DNA of 64,000 bases from Streptomyces maremycinicus (lineage in GTDB: Bacteria; Actinomycetota; Actinomycetes; Streptomycetales; Streptomycetaceae), in assembly GCF_001184025.1 (NCBI RefSeq), contig NZ_BBYG01000022.1, forward strand, positions 124,001-188,000, in the 5' to 3' direction. The notes beneath the pieces are model-generated. The model saw only the letters and a program-made list of their open reading frames with translations, ran no database searches and was not told the DNA's origin. Both the position numbers and the translations under genes were made by a program. Shown here one piece after another: positions 49,052-57,332 of the stretch (positions within the stretch are counted from its first letter, which is position 1; each line of letters starts with the position of its first letter).

Positions 49052-49782
49052 AGGTCACCGGAGCCGACACCGTCCAGCCCCTGGCCGTGGAGGGGCTGAG
49101 CGTGCACTACGGCGGCGTCTGCGCGGTCAGCTCCATCGGGTTCACCGTCGAACCGGGCCAGTCCGTGGGCATCATCGGCGCCAACGGAGCCGGCAAGACC
49201 TCCACCCTCAAGGCGCTGATGGGCCTCGTCCCCCGCAGCGGCGGCCGCATCCGCCTCGGTGACCACGACCTGACCCGGGTCAAGGCCCGCGACATGGTGC
49301 GCCACGGCATCGGCTACGTCCCGGAAGGACGGCATGTCTTCCCCGGCCTGTCCGTGGAGAAGAACCTGCTCCTCGGCGCGTACTCGCGTGCCTGGGACAA
49401 GGAGACCCATCGGCAACTCGACGAGGTCTACGCCCTGTTCCCGGTCCTGAAGGAGATGCGCGAACGGCTCGCCGGCGCCCTCTCCGGCGGACAGCAGCAG
49501 ATGCTCGCCATCGGCCGGGCCCTGATGACCCGACCGCGCCTGCTCGTCCTGGACGAGCCCTCCATGGGCCTGTCTCCCAAGCTCGTCGGCAACATCCTCG
49601 ACGTGCTGCTGAAGCTGCGTGAGGAAGGTCTGAGCCTGCTGCTGGTGGAGCAGAACGCCAAGCTCACCTTCGGCGTGACCAGCCACTGCATCGTCATGGA
49701 GAACGGCGAGGTCGCCATGAGCGGCACCTCCGCGGCACTCAGCCACGATCCCCGGGTCCGGGAGGTGTATCTGGGGCTGTGA
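49048..49782 (+). CDS. Liv-type ABC ATPase (LivF)
   Basis: The protein has 244 residues. Walker A is GANGAGKTST. GIGYVPEGRHVFPGLSVEKN is the LivF hallmark. The signature is ALSGGQQQMLAIGRALM, Walker B is RLLVLDEPSMGLSP and the H-loop equivalent lies in LLLVEQNAKLTFGV. It completes the importer (LivK, H, MG, F). The ATG shares ATGA with the previous stop. A hairpin overlaps the end of the gene. Confidence 0.94.
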   Translation: MKVTGADTVQPLAVEGLSVHYGGVCAVSSIGFTVEPGQSVGIIGANGAGKTSTLKALMGLVPRSGGRIRLGDHDLTRVKARDMVRHGIGYVPEGRHVFPGLSVEKNLLLGAYSRAWDKETHRQLDEVYALFPVLKEMRERLAGALSGGQQQMLAIGRALMTRPRLLVLDEPSMGLSPKLVGNILDVLLKLREEGLSLLLVEQNAKLTFGVTSHCIVMENGEVAMSGTSAALSHDPRVREVYLGL

Positions 49783-49815
49783 GCAGGGGGCGACGCAGGA
49801 CGCGCCGCCCCCTGC
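49783..49815 (+). terminator. Terminator after the importer operon
   Basis: A perfect 10-bp stem GCAGGGGGCG/CGCCCCCTGC starts directly after the livF-type stop codon. Confidence 0.75.
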
Positions 49816-49884
49816 CCGCGCGAGGTCCGCGGCACCGCGGAGCGCCCTGTCCCTTCCCGCCGTGAAGTTCTCCTGATATTGATA

Positions 49885-49898
49885 ACGAACCAGTTCGT
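49885..49898. promoter_or_regulatory. Operator-like palindrome before the shikimate dehydrogenase-like gene
   Basis: ACGAAC and GTTCGT flank CA (6+2+6) in an AT-rich pocket 24 bases before the start codon. The size fits a TetR-type site. No adjacent regulator gene is present. Confidence 0.5.
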
Positions 49899-49921
49899 AC
49901 ATTACTTGGGGTGGAGCCGCC

Positions 49922-50839
49922 GTGGCCCAGTTCTCGTATCTCGTCGGGTTCGTCGGCGCGGACGCCGACCGCTCGCTCGGCCTCGAACTCCACGAGCGGG
50001 AGGCGCACCGACACGGACTGCGCTACCTCTGCCGCCGCGTGGACGCCGACGCACGGGCATTCCGCGCCCAGGGCCTGGGCGGATTCCTGCGGGCCTGCCG
50101 GGACTTCGGCTTCTCCGGACTCGACGTCGCCCGGCCCTACCGCCACCGCGTCGTCCCCTACGTGGACGAACTGTCCGAGACGGCGGCGCGCGTGGGATCG
50201 GTCGACGTCATCGTCTTCACGCGGGACGGCCGGACGGTCGGGCACAACACGGACGTCGCCGGCTGCGTCGCGGCCCTCCTCAGGGGGCTGCCCGGAGTTC
50301 CGCTCGATCGCGTGGTGCAGGTCGGGGCGGGCGATGCCGGGATCGCCGCCGCGTACGCCCTCCGTGAGCGGGGAGTGAGGCACCTCTCCGTGACGGACCC
50401 CGTGCCGGAGCGCGCCCGCGCCCTGGTCGAGTGCCTCAACCAGGGTGACGGCGCCGCCCCCGGCCGGGCGGAGGCGTTCCCGGCCGAAGGGCTCGCCGAA
50501 CGGCTGAAGCAGGCCGACGGCCTCGTCAACAGCCTGCCCACGGACGACACGGACGGCACGGGCGGCGCGGGCGGTGGGGACGGCGCGGACGGCCGGGAGG
50601 TGGTGCGGCCGGAATTCCTGCGCGGTGACCTGTGGATCTTCGACACGCGGTACCACCCGGACCGCACCCCGCTCGTGCGGGCCGGCAGTGCGCTGGGCTG
50701 CCGCGTCCTCCAAGGCGGCGGCGCGCTGGTGCACGAGGCGGCCACCGCCTTCCGCCTCGTCACCGGTCGCACGCCCCACACCTCCTCCATGTTCGGCGAC
50801 TTCGCCGATCTGACGGCCGGTCCCCAGGCCCACACCTGA
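49922..50839 (+). CDS. Shikimate/quinate dehydrogenase-like protein, divergent active site
   Basis: The protein has 305 residues. It has the AroE layout: an N-terminal substrate domain (FSYLVGFVGADADRSLGLEL, then GFSGLDVARPYRHRVVPYVD) and a NAD(P)-binding domain with VVQVGAGDAGIAAAYALRER. VGHNTDVAGC supplies the conserved Asp (Asp111). However, the catalytic Lys of AroE is replaced by Arg74 (RPYRHR), and the Asn of the usual G-V-N motif is Asp95 (GSVDVI). The substrate may therefore differ from shikimate or quinate. A Gly/Asp-rich insertion (about 203-220) is unusual. The GTG start has only a weak ribosome binding site. It is followed 170 bases later by pobA, so a link to protocatechuate supply is possible. 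Confidence 0.8.
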   Translation: MAQFSYLVGFVGADADRSLGLELHEREAHRHGLRYLCRRVDADARAFRAQGLGGFLRACRDFGFSGLDVARPYRHRVVPYVDELSETAARVGSVDVIVFTRDGRTVGHNTDVAGCVAALLRGLPGVPLDRVVQVGAGDAGIAAAYALRERGVRHLSVTDPVPERARALVECLNQGDGAAPGRAEAFPAEGLAERLKQADGLVNSLPTDDTDGTGGAGGGDGADGREVVRPEFLRGDLWIFDTRYHPDRTPLVRAGSALGCRVLQGGGALVHEAATAFRLVTGRTPHTSSMFGDFADLTAGPQAHT

Positions 50840-51009
50840 GGCTCCAGGAGGTTGGCGGGTTTCCGGTACTCGCTGTCCCGTCACCGGTGGTCCGCGCACC
50901 CGGAGGGGTTCCACAGTGGTGGCTGTACGCCGCACCACCCGGTCGGCGGCGTCGTTCGCGCCACCGGCGCGACCGGCCAACCCCTTTGAGCACGGAGGCT
51001 CGCACACCC

Positions 51010-52182
51010 ATGTCCGAGACACGCGAAGACACGACCGTCGTCATCGTCGGGGCCGGTGTCGCCGGCCTGACGCTCGGCACCTTGCTGCTGCGCAACGGCA
51101 TCGACTGCACCGTGCTGGAGAAGCACCCCCGCGCCTACGTCGAGGCACGTCAGCGCGCCGGGACCATCGACACCTTCGGGGTGCGCATGTTCCGCGAGTG
51201 GGGTCTCGAGGAAGTACTGGCGGGTGACGCCGTCCCGGACAGCGGATTCGGCTTCTACATCGACGGAGAGGCGATGCCGGTCGATGTGGACGACGACAAC
51301 GACGAGAGCCTCTACTGCCCCCAGCAGGTCCTCGTCCGCAACCTCACGGACGTCTTCCTGCGGGAGGGCGGAGACCTTCGCCATGAGGCCGCCGACGTGT
51401 CCTTGGAGAACGTGACCGGCGAACGCCCCGTCGCCCGCTACCGGGACGCCGACGGCACCGCCAGGGTCATCGACTGCGACTTCATCGCCGGCTGCGACGG
51501 CTTCCACGGCGTGAGCCGGCGCAGCATCCCCGCCTCCGCGCTGACCGAGTACTCCCACGTGTACGGGTTTAACTGGCTCAGCGTCCTGGCCGCCGTCCCG
51601 GCGAACCCGTCCGGCATGGCGATCCACTCGCGCGGTCTCGCCGGCCTCATCCCACGCGGCCCGCGAGCCAGTCGCGTCTACCTTCAGTGCGCGGTCGACG
51701 ACACCCCCGAGCAGTGGCCGGACGAGCGCGTCTGGAGCGAACTGGAGGCCCGCTTCGGGACCCCTGTGACGAGCGGCGAGATCGTCGACAGGCGGATCGT
51801 GCCGCTGCGCGGTGTGGTCTTCGCCCCGATGAGCCACGGGAAGCTCTATCTCCTCGGCGACGCCGCGCACATCGTCCCGCCGATGAGCGCCAAGGGCATC
51901 CACCTCGCCCTCCACGACACCGAGGTCTTCGCCCGGGCCGTCATCCGCCAGGTCAAGGAAGGCGACCCCGGTCTTCTCGACCGTTACTCCGAGACCTGCC
52001 TGCCCCACATCTGGAACTACCAGGCGTTCGCCACCTGGATCACCGACACCATGCACAACGCCGGCTTCAGCGGCCACGAGGGAGAGTTCCGCAAGGAGGT
52101 CGCCCGGGCCGAACTCCGGCGCCAGTTCACCTCGGACGCCGCGAACAAGCTCTTCAGTGAGCTCACCGCCGGCACCAACTAG
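51010..52182 (+). CDS. pobA: 4-hydroxybenzoate 3-monooxygenase (PobA)
   Basis: The protein has 390 residues, the normal length. FAD binding is seen in VVIVGAGVAGLTLGTLLLRN, in CDGFHGVSRRSIP (DG motif) and in LLGDAAHIVPPMSAKGIHLA followed by LHDTEVFARA. Substrate-region motifs YVEARQRAGTIDTFGV and YGFNWLSVLAAVPANPSGMA match PobA. It hydroxylates 4-hydroxybenzoate to protocatechuate with NAD(P)H and oxygen in the cytoplasm. GGAGG lies about a dozen bases before the ATG. No protocatechuate ring-cleavage genes are in the window. Confidence 0.93.
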   Translation: MSETREDTTVVIVGAGVAGLTLGTLLLRNGIDCTVLEKHPRAYVEARQRAGTIDTFGVRMFREWGLEEVLAGDAVPDSGFGFYIDGEAMPVDVDDDNDESLYCPQQVLVRNLTDVFLREGGDLRHEAADVSLENVTGERPVARYRDADGTARVIDCDFIAGCDGFHGVSRRSIPASALTEYSHVYGFNWLSVLAAVPANPSGMAIHSRGLAGLIPRGPRASRVYLQCAVDDTPEQWPDERVWSELEARFGTPVTSGEIVDRRIVPLRGVVFAPMSHGKLYLLGDAAHIVPPMSAKGIHLALHDTEVFARAVIRQVKEGDPGLLDRYSETCLPHIWNYQAFATWITDTMHNAGFSGHEGEFRKEVARAELRRQFTSDAANKLFSELTAGTN

Positions 52183-52350
52183 CCCAACGTCGGGCGCCGT
52201 TCGTCTCGTGGCTGCGGGCTGAACCGGTCCGTGGCCACGCCCGTGGGCGGGGCGCGGAGAGAAGCCGCTCGGTTCACGGGGGAGGGGGGCGAGTCGCAGG
52301 GGTCTGACCGTGGGGGAGTGGCGTCGGCCGGTCCCGGTGCGGCGGATCCG

Positions 52351-53253
52351 TCACGTGGGCCGCGCGTCCTGGCGGAGGGCCTTGTCGACGCCGGTGACGA
52401 CCACGGTGACCAGACAGAGGGCGATGACGGTCTCCGCCCACAGGAAGGCGAACCAGTCCAGCACGCAGCCGATCGGGGGTGTGCCGGGGGCGGTGTTGCG
52501 GAACGCGGCGAGCGCGAACAGGGTGGCGGCCATCCAGGCGAGGCCGGGCCAGACCAGTCCCTCGCCGCGGGTCGTCAGGTACCAGGCCCCGATGAGCACG
52601 GACGCGGCCAGTGCCCACATCACCACCATCATGAAGACCGCGAAGACGAGCAGGCTGCCCGAGCGCGTCAACTCCACCGCCGTCACGGCTTCCTGCCGGG
52701 AGGGCCCGGGATGTGCGGAGACCGAGAAGAGCGTGTCGGCGTTGGAGAACAGCATCCGTACCGGCACCGGGTCGCCGCCGAGCTCCGCCCGGAAGGCGAT
52801 GACGGTCCCGTAGGTGTCGAACGGGTAGTCACTGATCGATCCGCCGGTCAGCGCGACCTGAACATCCCTTGTCGTGAGCCGCTCGTGCGCCGTGAACTCC
52901 AGGTCGCCCAGGGTCGCCCCCGAGGTCCGGAGGCTGAGATCGGCCGCCGGTGCCGCCCCGTCCGCCTCACCGAGGGTTCCGCGTGGGGTCACCGAGACCC
53001 GCAGTACCAGCTCCCGGCCCGTGGCGTCGACGCTTTGGACGGCGGCTTCCACGTCCACCCGGTCGGCGGCCGAGGATCCGACGACGTGCACCGTGTCGGC
53101 CGCCTGCCGTTCGGTGAAGTGGAGCCACGAGCCCACGGCCACCGCCACCACGATCAGGAGCGCGATGGGGACGAGCACGGGCAGGACGGATCCGCCGGAG
53201 CGGCGCGGGCGAGGCGGATCGGAGGGTGCCGGTGCCGGAGGGCCCTGACGCAT
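52351..53253 (-). CDS. DUF4436 membrane protein
   Basis: The protein has 300 residues. A cytoplasmic Pro-rich N-terminus is followed by one membrane helix (VLPVLVPIALLIVVAVAVGS). Next comes an extracytoplasmic beta-rich domain with the family motif YPFDTYGTVIAFRAEL. Three C-terminal membrane helices follow (LLVFAVFMMVVMWALAASVL; WPGLAWMAATLFALAAF; WAETVIALCLVTVVVTGV). DUF4436 occurs in streptomycetes and mycobacteria, function unknown. The ATG at 53251-53253 is immediately preceded by an in-frame GTG. It is convergent with pobA. Confidence 0.85.
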   Translation of the reverse strand: MRQGPPAPAPSDPPRPRRSGGSVLPVLVPIALLIVVAVAVGSWLHFTERQAADTVHVVGSSAADRVDVEAAVQSVDATGRELVLRVSVTPRGTLGEADGAAPAADLSLRTSGATLGDLEFTAHERLTTRDVQVALTGGSISDYPFDTYGTVIAFRAELGGDPVPVRMLFSNADTLFSVSAHPGPSRQEAVTAVELTRSGSLLVFAVFMMVVMWALAASVLIGAWYLTTRGEGLVWPGLAWMAATLFALAAFRNTAPGTPPIGCVLDWFAFLWAETVIALCLVTVVVTGVDKALRQDARPT

Positions 53254-53923
53254 CACTCGGTCCGGATGCCCGGCAGCCGGCCCGCCGCCCGCAAGCCGTC
53301 GGGTGACTCCGCGTGGTCAGGGTCGCTGGTGGTACACCACGACGTCGTCCGACTCACGGACACCACCTGCTTTCGCCACCTGGAACGAGATCGGCTCAGT
53401 GTCGTCCGGCACTTCGGGGGAGCCGAGGTCATCAAGTCCGCTGCGGGTGCGCCGCTGCCGGTGTGCCGGGACGCGGCGTCGGCGAGGCGATGTCGGCGGA
53501 ACGCGCGTCGTCCACGCTACGGGCTGGTCCGAGGACCTGCACGCGGACCACGCGCCGGGCACGCAGGGGCGCCGCCCGGCTGGGCCCACCACCTGACTTG
53601 GGGCCTTGGGACCTTGTGGCCCTGTGGCGTTCGGCGCAGCGTCCGCCACCGGAGCGGAGGGCGGCTCCGTCCCCGGCCGCCGAGGGGGTGACGGGTCGAC
53701 GGCCGACCGGGTGACCAGGGGATCGAAGGCCGGGAGCCGGGGCCGGGGAACCGGGGGAGCCCCGGTCCCGGGCGGGGCTGCTCCAAGTGGAGGCGACGAG
53801 TGGTGGCGGCCCCTGCCCGAACGCAGGCTGGCGTACGCGCCCCGCCCTGCCGTGCGGCGGGGCGCAGCCATGCCAACCGCCCCCGGACCGCAGTGGCCAG
53901 GGACGTCAGAGAGACGAGATCAC
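53254..53923. other. 670-base tract without a convincing gene; possible gene remnant
   Basis: Several frames are open on both strands, but none shows a known family or a ribosome binding site. On the minus strand a short stretch ending at 53317 reads PEVPDDTEPISFQVAKAGG then VRESDDVVVYHQRP. It looks protein-like and could be the 3-prime end of a decayed gene, or a very small gene starting at a GTG near 53409. The rest is low-complexity GC-rich sequence leading to the hydrolase gene. Confidence 0.4.
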
Positions 53924-55573
53924 ATGGCGGAACACGACATCGGTTCCGGGCCCCCGCCCTCCTTCTCCGGGACCGGGACCGGGACCGGAACCGGGGCGCC
54001 CGTACGGAGCCCGGCTCGACACACCCCTCCACGACTCGGCCGGGGGACGCGGACGAAGGCGGCGCTCCTCGCCGTGTGTCTGGGTGTCCTCGGTACGGTC
54101 GGGGCCGCGCCGGGCAGCGCCCAGTCGCCGCCTGCCGGCGGGCCGCCGCCGGGGCATCCGGCGCGGTTCGTGCCGGGCCCCTGTCCGCGGACGCCCGAGC
54201 CGGTTCCCGGCCGGTGCGGCTTCCTCGAGGTCCCGGAGAACCGCGAGCGCCCCAGGGGACGCACCATCCGGCTGGCCGTCGCCATCATCCCGGCAGCGTC
54301 GAAGAAGCCGGCCCCGGACCCCGTGGTGTTCATGGAAGGGGGTCCCGGCGGTGACGCGTTCGGAGCCATCCCCTTCCTGATCGACTCCGGCGTGAACCGC
54401 GACCGCGAGCTGATCGTCGTGGCCCAGCGCGGCACCCTGCACTCACAGCCGAGCCTCGCGTGCCCGGAGATGGACCGGTTCAACGCGACCGCCGTGGGCC
54501 TGCCCTACGACGCGCCGTCGACCGGACGAGGCCTGGTACGCGCGGCGAAGGAGTGCCGGGACCGTCTGACGGCCGAGGGAATCGACCTGGCGGCCTACAA
54601 CACCACCGAGAACGCCGCGGACTTCGCCGCCCTCCGCAAGGCTCTGGGTATCGGCAAGTGGAACGTCTACGGCTACTCCTACGGCACCGACCTGGGCCTC
54701 ACCTACCTGCGCCGGCACTCCCGGGGCATCCGCTCCCTGGCGATCGACTCGGTCGTGCCGCCACAGGTCGTGAGCCTGCCGTGGGCCTGGGACAGCGCCC
54801 AGGAGGGGATCAACGCGATCTTCGCGGCGTGCGAGGCCCAGCCCGCGTGCAGGTCCCGCTACCCGGACCTGTCCCGCACGCTCACGCGACAGGTCCGGCG
54901 GCTGGAGGCGAAACCCCTGAGGCTGACCGTCCCGCCGCCCGGTGGCGGCACCCCCGTGAAGGTCGTCCTCGACGGGGGCACGCTGGTGAACCTGCTGGTC
55001 GCCGACGGCCGGCTGGTGCCGTCCGCCGACGTCCCCGCGGCCCTCTACGAACTCGCCGCCGGCAACCCGGAGCGCCTCGCGCGGGCCCAGGCCGCCGGCG
55101 CCACGCCCGCCGTCGGCGAGTTCGCCCACGGGCTGACGCACTCGGTGGCCTGTGCCGAATGGGTCCCGGGCTTCTCGAAGCGCGACGTGCTGAAAGCCGG
55201 TCGCCGCGCCTTCCCGGGATGGCCGGACTCGGTGCTGGCCCACGCGCCGCAGCTGCCGTTCGAGCACGACCTGTGCCGCGTCTGGAACGTCCCGGACCGC
55301 ACCGCGGTGCAGCGGGTGGCCACCCACAGCAAGGTGCCCGCGCTCATCATCACCGGGACCTTCGACGCGAAGACCGGGGCGAGCTGGGGGCCGTTCGCCG
55401 GCCGCACGCTGCCCCGCTCGACCGCCGTGGTGATTCCTGGGATCACCCACTGGGTGGTGCCGCAGAACCCCTGCGCCGCGTCGGTCCTGCGCTCCTTCCT
55501 GGCGCGGCCGACCGCGCCCGACACCGGCTGTGTGCCGGGAGTCGAACCCAAGCCGTTCACCATCATCCCCTGA
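53924..55573 (+). CDS. Secreted alpha/beta hydrolase with TAP-like C-terminal domain (first of a pair)
   Basis: The protein has 549 residues from the ATG at 53924. A hydrophobic export signal (KAALLAVCLGVLGTVGAAPG) begins only after about 47 residues, which include a Gly-Thr repeat, so a start inside the frame is possible. The hydrolase core has VVFMEGGPGGDAFGAIPFL (oxyanion), the nucleophile elbow YGYSYGTDLGLTYLRR, and the C-terminal PALIITGTFDAKTG (acid) and VIPGITHWVVPQNPCA (His). The layout is that of tripeptidyl aminopeptidase/SCO-type secreted peptidases. Conserved Cys pairs suggest disulphides. It shares its whole architecture with the next gene, 14 bases downstream. Confidence 0.85.
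   Translation: MAEHDIGSGPPPSFSGTGTGTGTGAPVRSPARHTPPRLGRGTRTKAALLAVCLGVLGTVGAAPGSAQSPPAGGPPPGHPARFVPGPCPRTPEPVPGRCGFLEVPENRERPRGRTIRLAVAIIPAASKKPAPDPVVFMEGGPGGDAFGAIPFLIDSGVNRDRELIVVAQRGTLHSQPSLACPEMDRFNATAVGLPYDAPSTGRGLVRAAKECRDRLTAEGIDLAAYNTTENAADFAALRKALGIGKWNVYGYSYGTDLGLTYLRRHSRGIRSLAIDSVVPPQVVSLPWAWDSAQEGINAIFAACEAQPACRSRYPDLSRTLTRQVRRLEAKPLRLTVPPPGGGTPVKVVLDGGTLVNLLVADGRLVPSADVPAALYELAAGNPERLARAQAAGATPAVGEFAHGLTHSVACAEWVPGFSKRDVLKAGRRAFPGWPDSVLAHAPQLPFEHDLCRVWNVPDRTAVQRVATHSKVPALIITGTFDAKTGASWGPFAGRTLPRSTAVVIPGITHWVVPQNPCAASVLRSFLARPTAPDTGCVPGVEPKPFTIIP
53969..53992. repeat. Four hexamer repeats coding Gly-Thr
   Basis: GGGACC occurs three times, followed by GGAACC, in the coding frame. 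This gives alternating Gly-Thr just before the predicted signal peptide of the first hydrolase. Confidence 0.75.
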
Positions 55574-55587
55574 CCGGAGTACGCACG

Positions 55588-57213
55588 ATGTCCCCTGGTA
55601 CCACCCCCGGCCGACGCCCAGCGCGACGGCTCCCGGCGCCCCTGGCCGGAGCCACGGCCAGCGCCCTCGTCATCGGCCTCGCCGCCCTGCCCGCACACGC
55701 CGAGTCCGGCGCCGACGCCCCGATCGGCACCGTCGCCCGTACGGTGGGCGACGCCCGCTTCGCACCGGGCCCCTGTCCCAGGACGGCGGACCCGATCCCC
55801 GATCTCGCACGCGCCCGCTGCGGCACCCTCACCGTGCCCGAGAAGCGCTCCGGCGCCAAGGGGCCCAAGGAGCCCGAAGGGTACGGGGGCGACGACCGGC
55901 GCGAGATCACCCTCGCCGTCGCGATCATGCCCGCCAGGAGCAGCCGCCCCGCGCCCGACCCGATCGTGTGGTTCGCCGGCGGGCCCGGCGACGACGCGGT
56001 CTCCGAGATCCCGATGGCGCTCGCCGGCAACCTCGACCGCGACCGCGACGTGATCTTCATGTCCCAGCGCGGCACCTACTCGGCAGACCCGGAACTCACC
56101 TGTCCGAACATCGACCGGTTCAACGCCCGCGCCCTCGGCCTGGTCTCCAACGCGCCGTCCACCGGACGCCTGCACGTCGAGGCGACCCGGACCTGCCGTG
56201 CCCGCGTGGACGCCGAGGGCGCCGACCGCAGCGCCTACAACGACATCGAGAGCTCGGCCGACTACGACGCCCTGCGCAAGACGCTGCGCGTCAAGAAGTG
56301 GAACGTCTTCGGCATCTCCTACGGCACCCACCTGGCGCTCAACTACATGCGCCTGCACCCGAAGGGCATCCGCTCGGTCGGCATCGACGGCATCCTGCCG
56401 CCGTCCATCGCCGGCGGGGCCGTGACCTGGAAGGCCGCACGCGAAGGCTTCGACGGCCTGTTCAAGGCCTGCGCACAGCAGCCCGCGTGCAACACGCGCT
56501 ACCCGAACCTCAAGGCCACCTTCCTGCGCCTCGTCAGTGAGCTGGAGGCCAGACCGATCACCACCACCGTCACGGTCCCCGTCCACCCGGAGCCGGTGAA
56601 GGTCGTGCTGGACGGGAGCAACCTGGTCACCTGGCTGACCTCCGCCACCCATGTGGCGGCCGGCGTGCCCCGCTCGATCGACGAACTCGCCCACGGCGAC
56701 CCGCAACGCATCGCCGAGCAGCTCGCGGGCGGCAAGTACAGCCCCCAGGCCATCGGAAGGGTCGCCCACGGGCTGGTCTACGGCGTCTTCTGCCGCCAGT
56801 GGACCCCGTACGAGAGCCAGGCCGACATCATCCGAGGCGGACGCCGCGCCTTCCCGACGTTCCCCCGGTCGATGCTGGCCAACGCCCCGCAACTCGCCTG
56901 GCTCCACGACGACTGCCGGGCCTGGGACGTTCCCCCGGCGCCCCGGTCGGTACGGGACGTGACCCGCAGCGACATCCCGACCCTCGCCCTGTCCGGCGGG
57001 TTCGACGCCCAGACGGCGCCGAGCAACGGGGCGTACGTCGCCCGTACGCTGAGCCGCTCCACCACCGTCACGGTCCCCTACGTCGCCCATGTGGTGTTCG
57101 CCGACTCGCGCTGCGCGCAGACGATCACCACATCCTTCTTCGCCCGCCCGACCGCGCCGGACACCAGGTGCCTCGCGGGCCTCCAGCCGCCGCAGTTCGA
57201 GATCGCACCGTAA
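55588..57213 (+). CDS. Secreted alpha/beta hydrolase with TAP-like C-terminal domain (second of the pair)
   Basis: The protein has 541 residues. The signal peptide is RRLPAPLAGATASALVIGLA then ALPAHAES. The core motifs are IVWFAGGPGDDAVSEIPMAL, NVFGISYGTHLALNYMRLHP (nucleophile Ser in GISYG), TLALSGGFDAQTA and VPYVAHVVFADSRCAQ (His). It is a paralogue of the preceding protein: both share LACPEMDRFNA/LTCPNIDRFNA and the ending FARPTAPDT. GGAG lies eight bases before the ATG. They probably arose by tandem duplication and act outside the cell on peptides or esters. The pair ends in a very strong hairpin. Confidence 0.9.
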   Translation: MSPGTTPGRRPARRLPAPLAGATASALVIGLAALPAHAESGADAPIGTVARTVGDARFAPGPCPRTADPIPDLARARCGTLTVPEKRSGAKGPKEPEGYGGDDRREITLAVAIMPARSSRPAPDPIVWFAGGPGDDAVSEIPMALAGNLDRDRDVIFMSQRGTYSADPELTCPNIDRFNARALGLVSNAPSTGRLHVEATRTCRARVDAEGADRSAYNDIESSADYDALRKTLRVKKWNVFGISYGTHLALNYMRLHPKGIRSVGIDGILPPSIAGGAVTWKAAREGFDGLFKACAQQPACNTRYPNLKATFLRLVSELEARPITTTVTVPVHPEPVKVVLDGSNLVTWLTSATHVAAGVPRSIDELAHGDPQRIAEQLAGGKYSPQAIGRVAHGLVYGVFCRQWTPYESQADIIRGGRRAFPTFPRSMLANAPQLAWLHDDCRAWDVPPAPRSVRDVTRSDIPTLALSGGFDAQTAPSNGAYVARTLSRSTTVTVPYVAHVVFADSRCAQTITTSFFARPTAPDTRCLAGLQPPQFEIAP

Positions 57214-57247
57214 ACCGGTCCCCGGCGGCCGCACTCCCGGTGCCGGA

Positions 57248-57295
57248 ACCGGCGGGGCCGCATCCACCATCGGCGGTGGATGCGGCCCCGCCGGT
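57248..57295. terminator. Perfect 21-bp hairpin, bidirectional terminator
   Basis: Bases 57248-57268 pair without mismatch with 57275-57295 around the 6-base loop ATCGGC. It lies between the convergent stops at 57213 and 57333. Confidence 0.9.
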
Positions 57296-57332
57296 GGAAG
57301 CCCACCGCACCAGGCCTACGGGGAAAGGGAGT

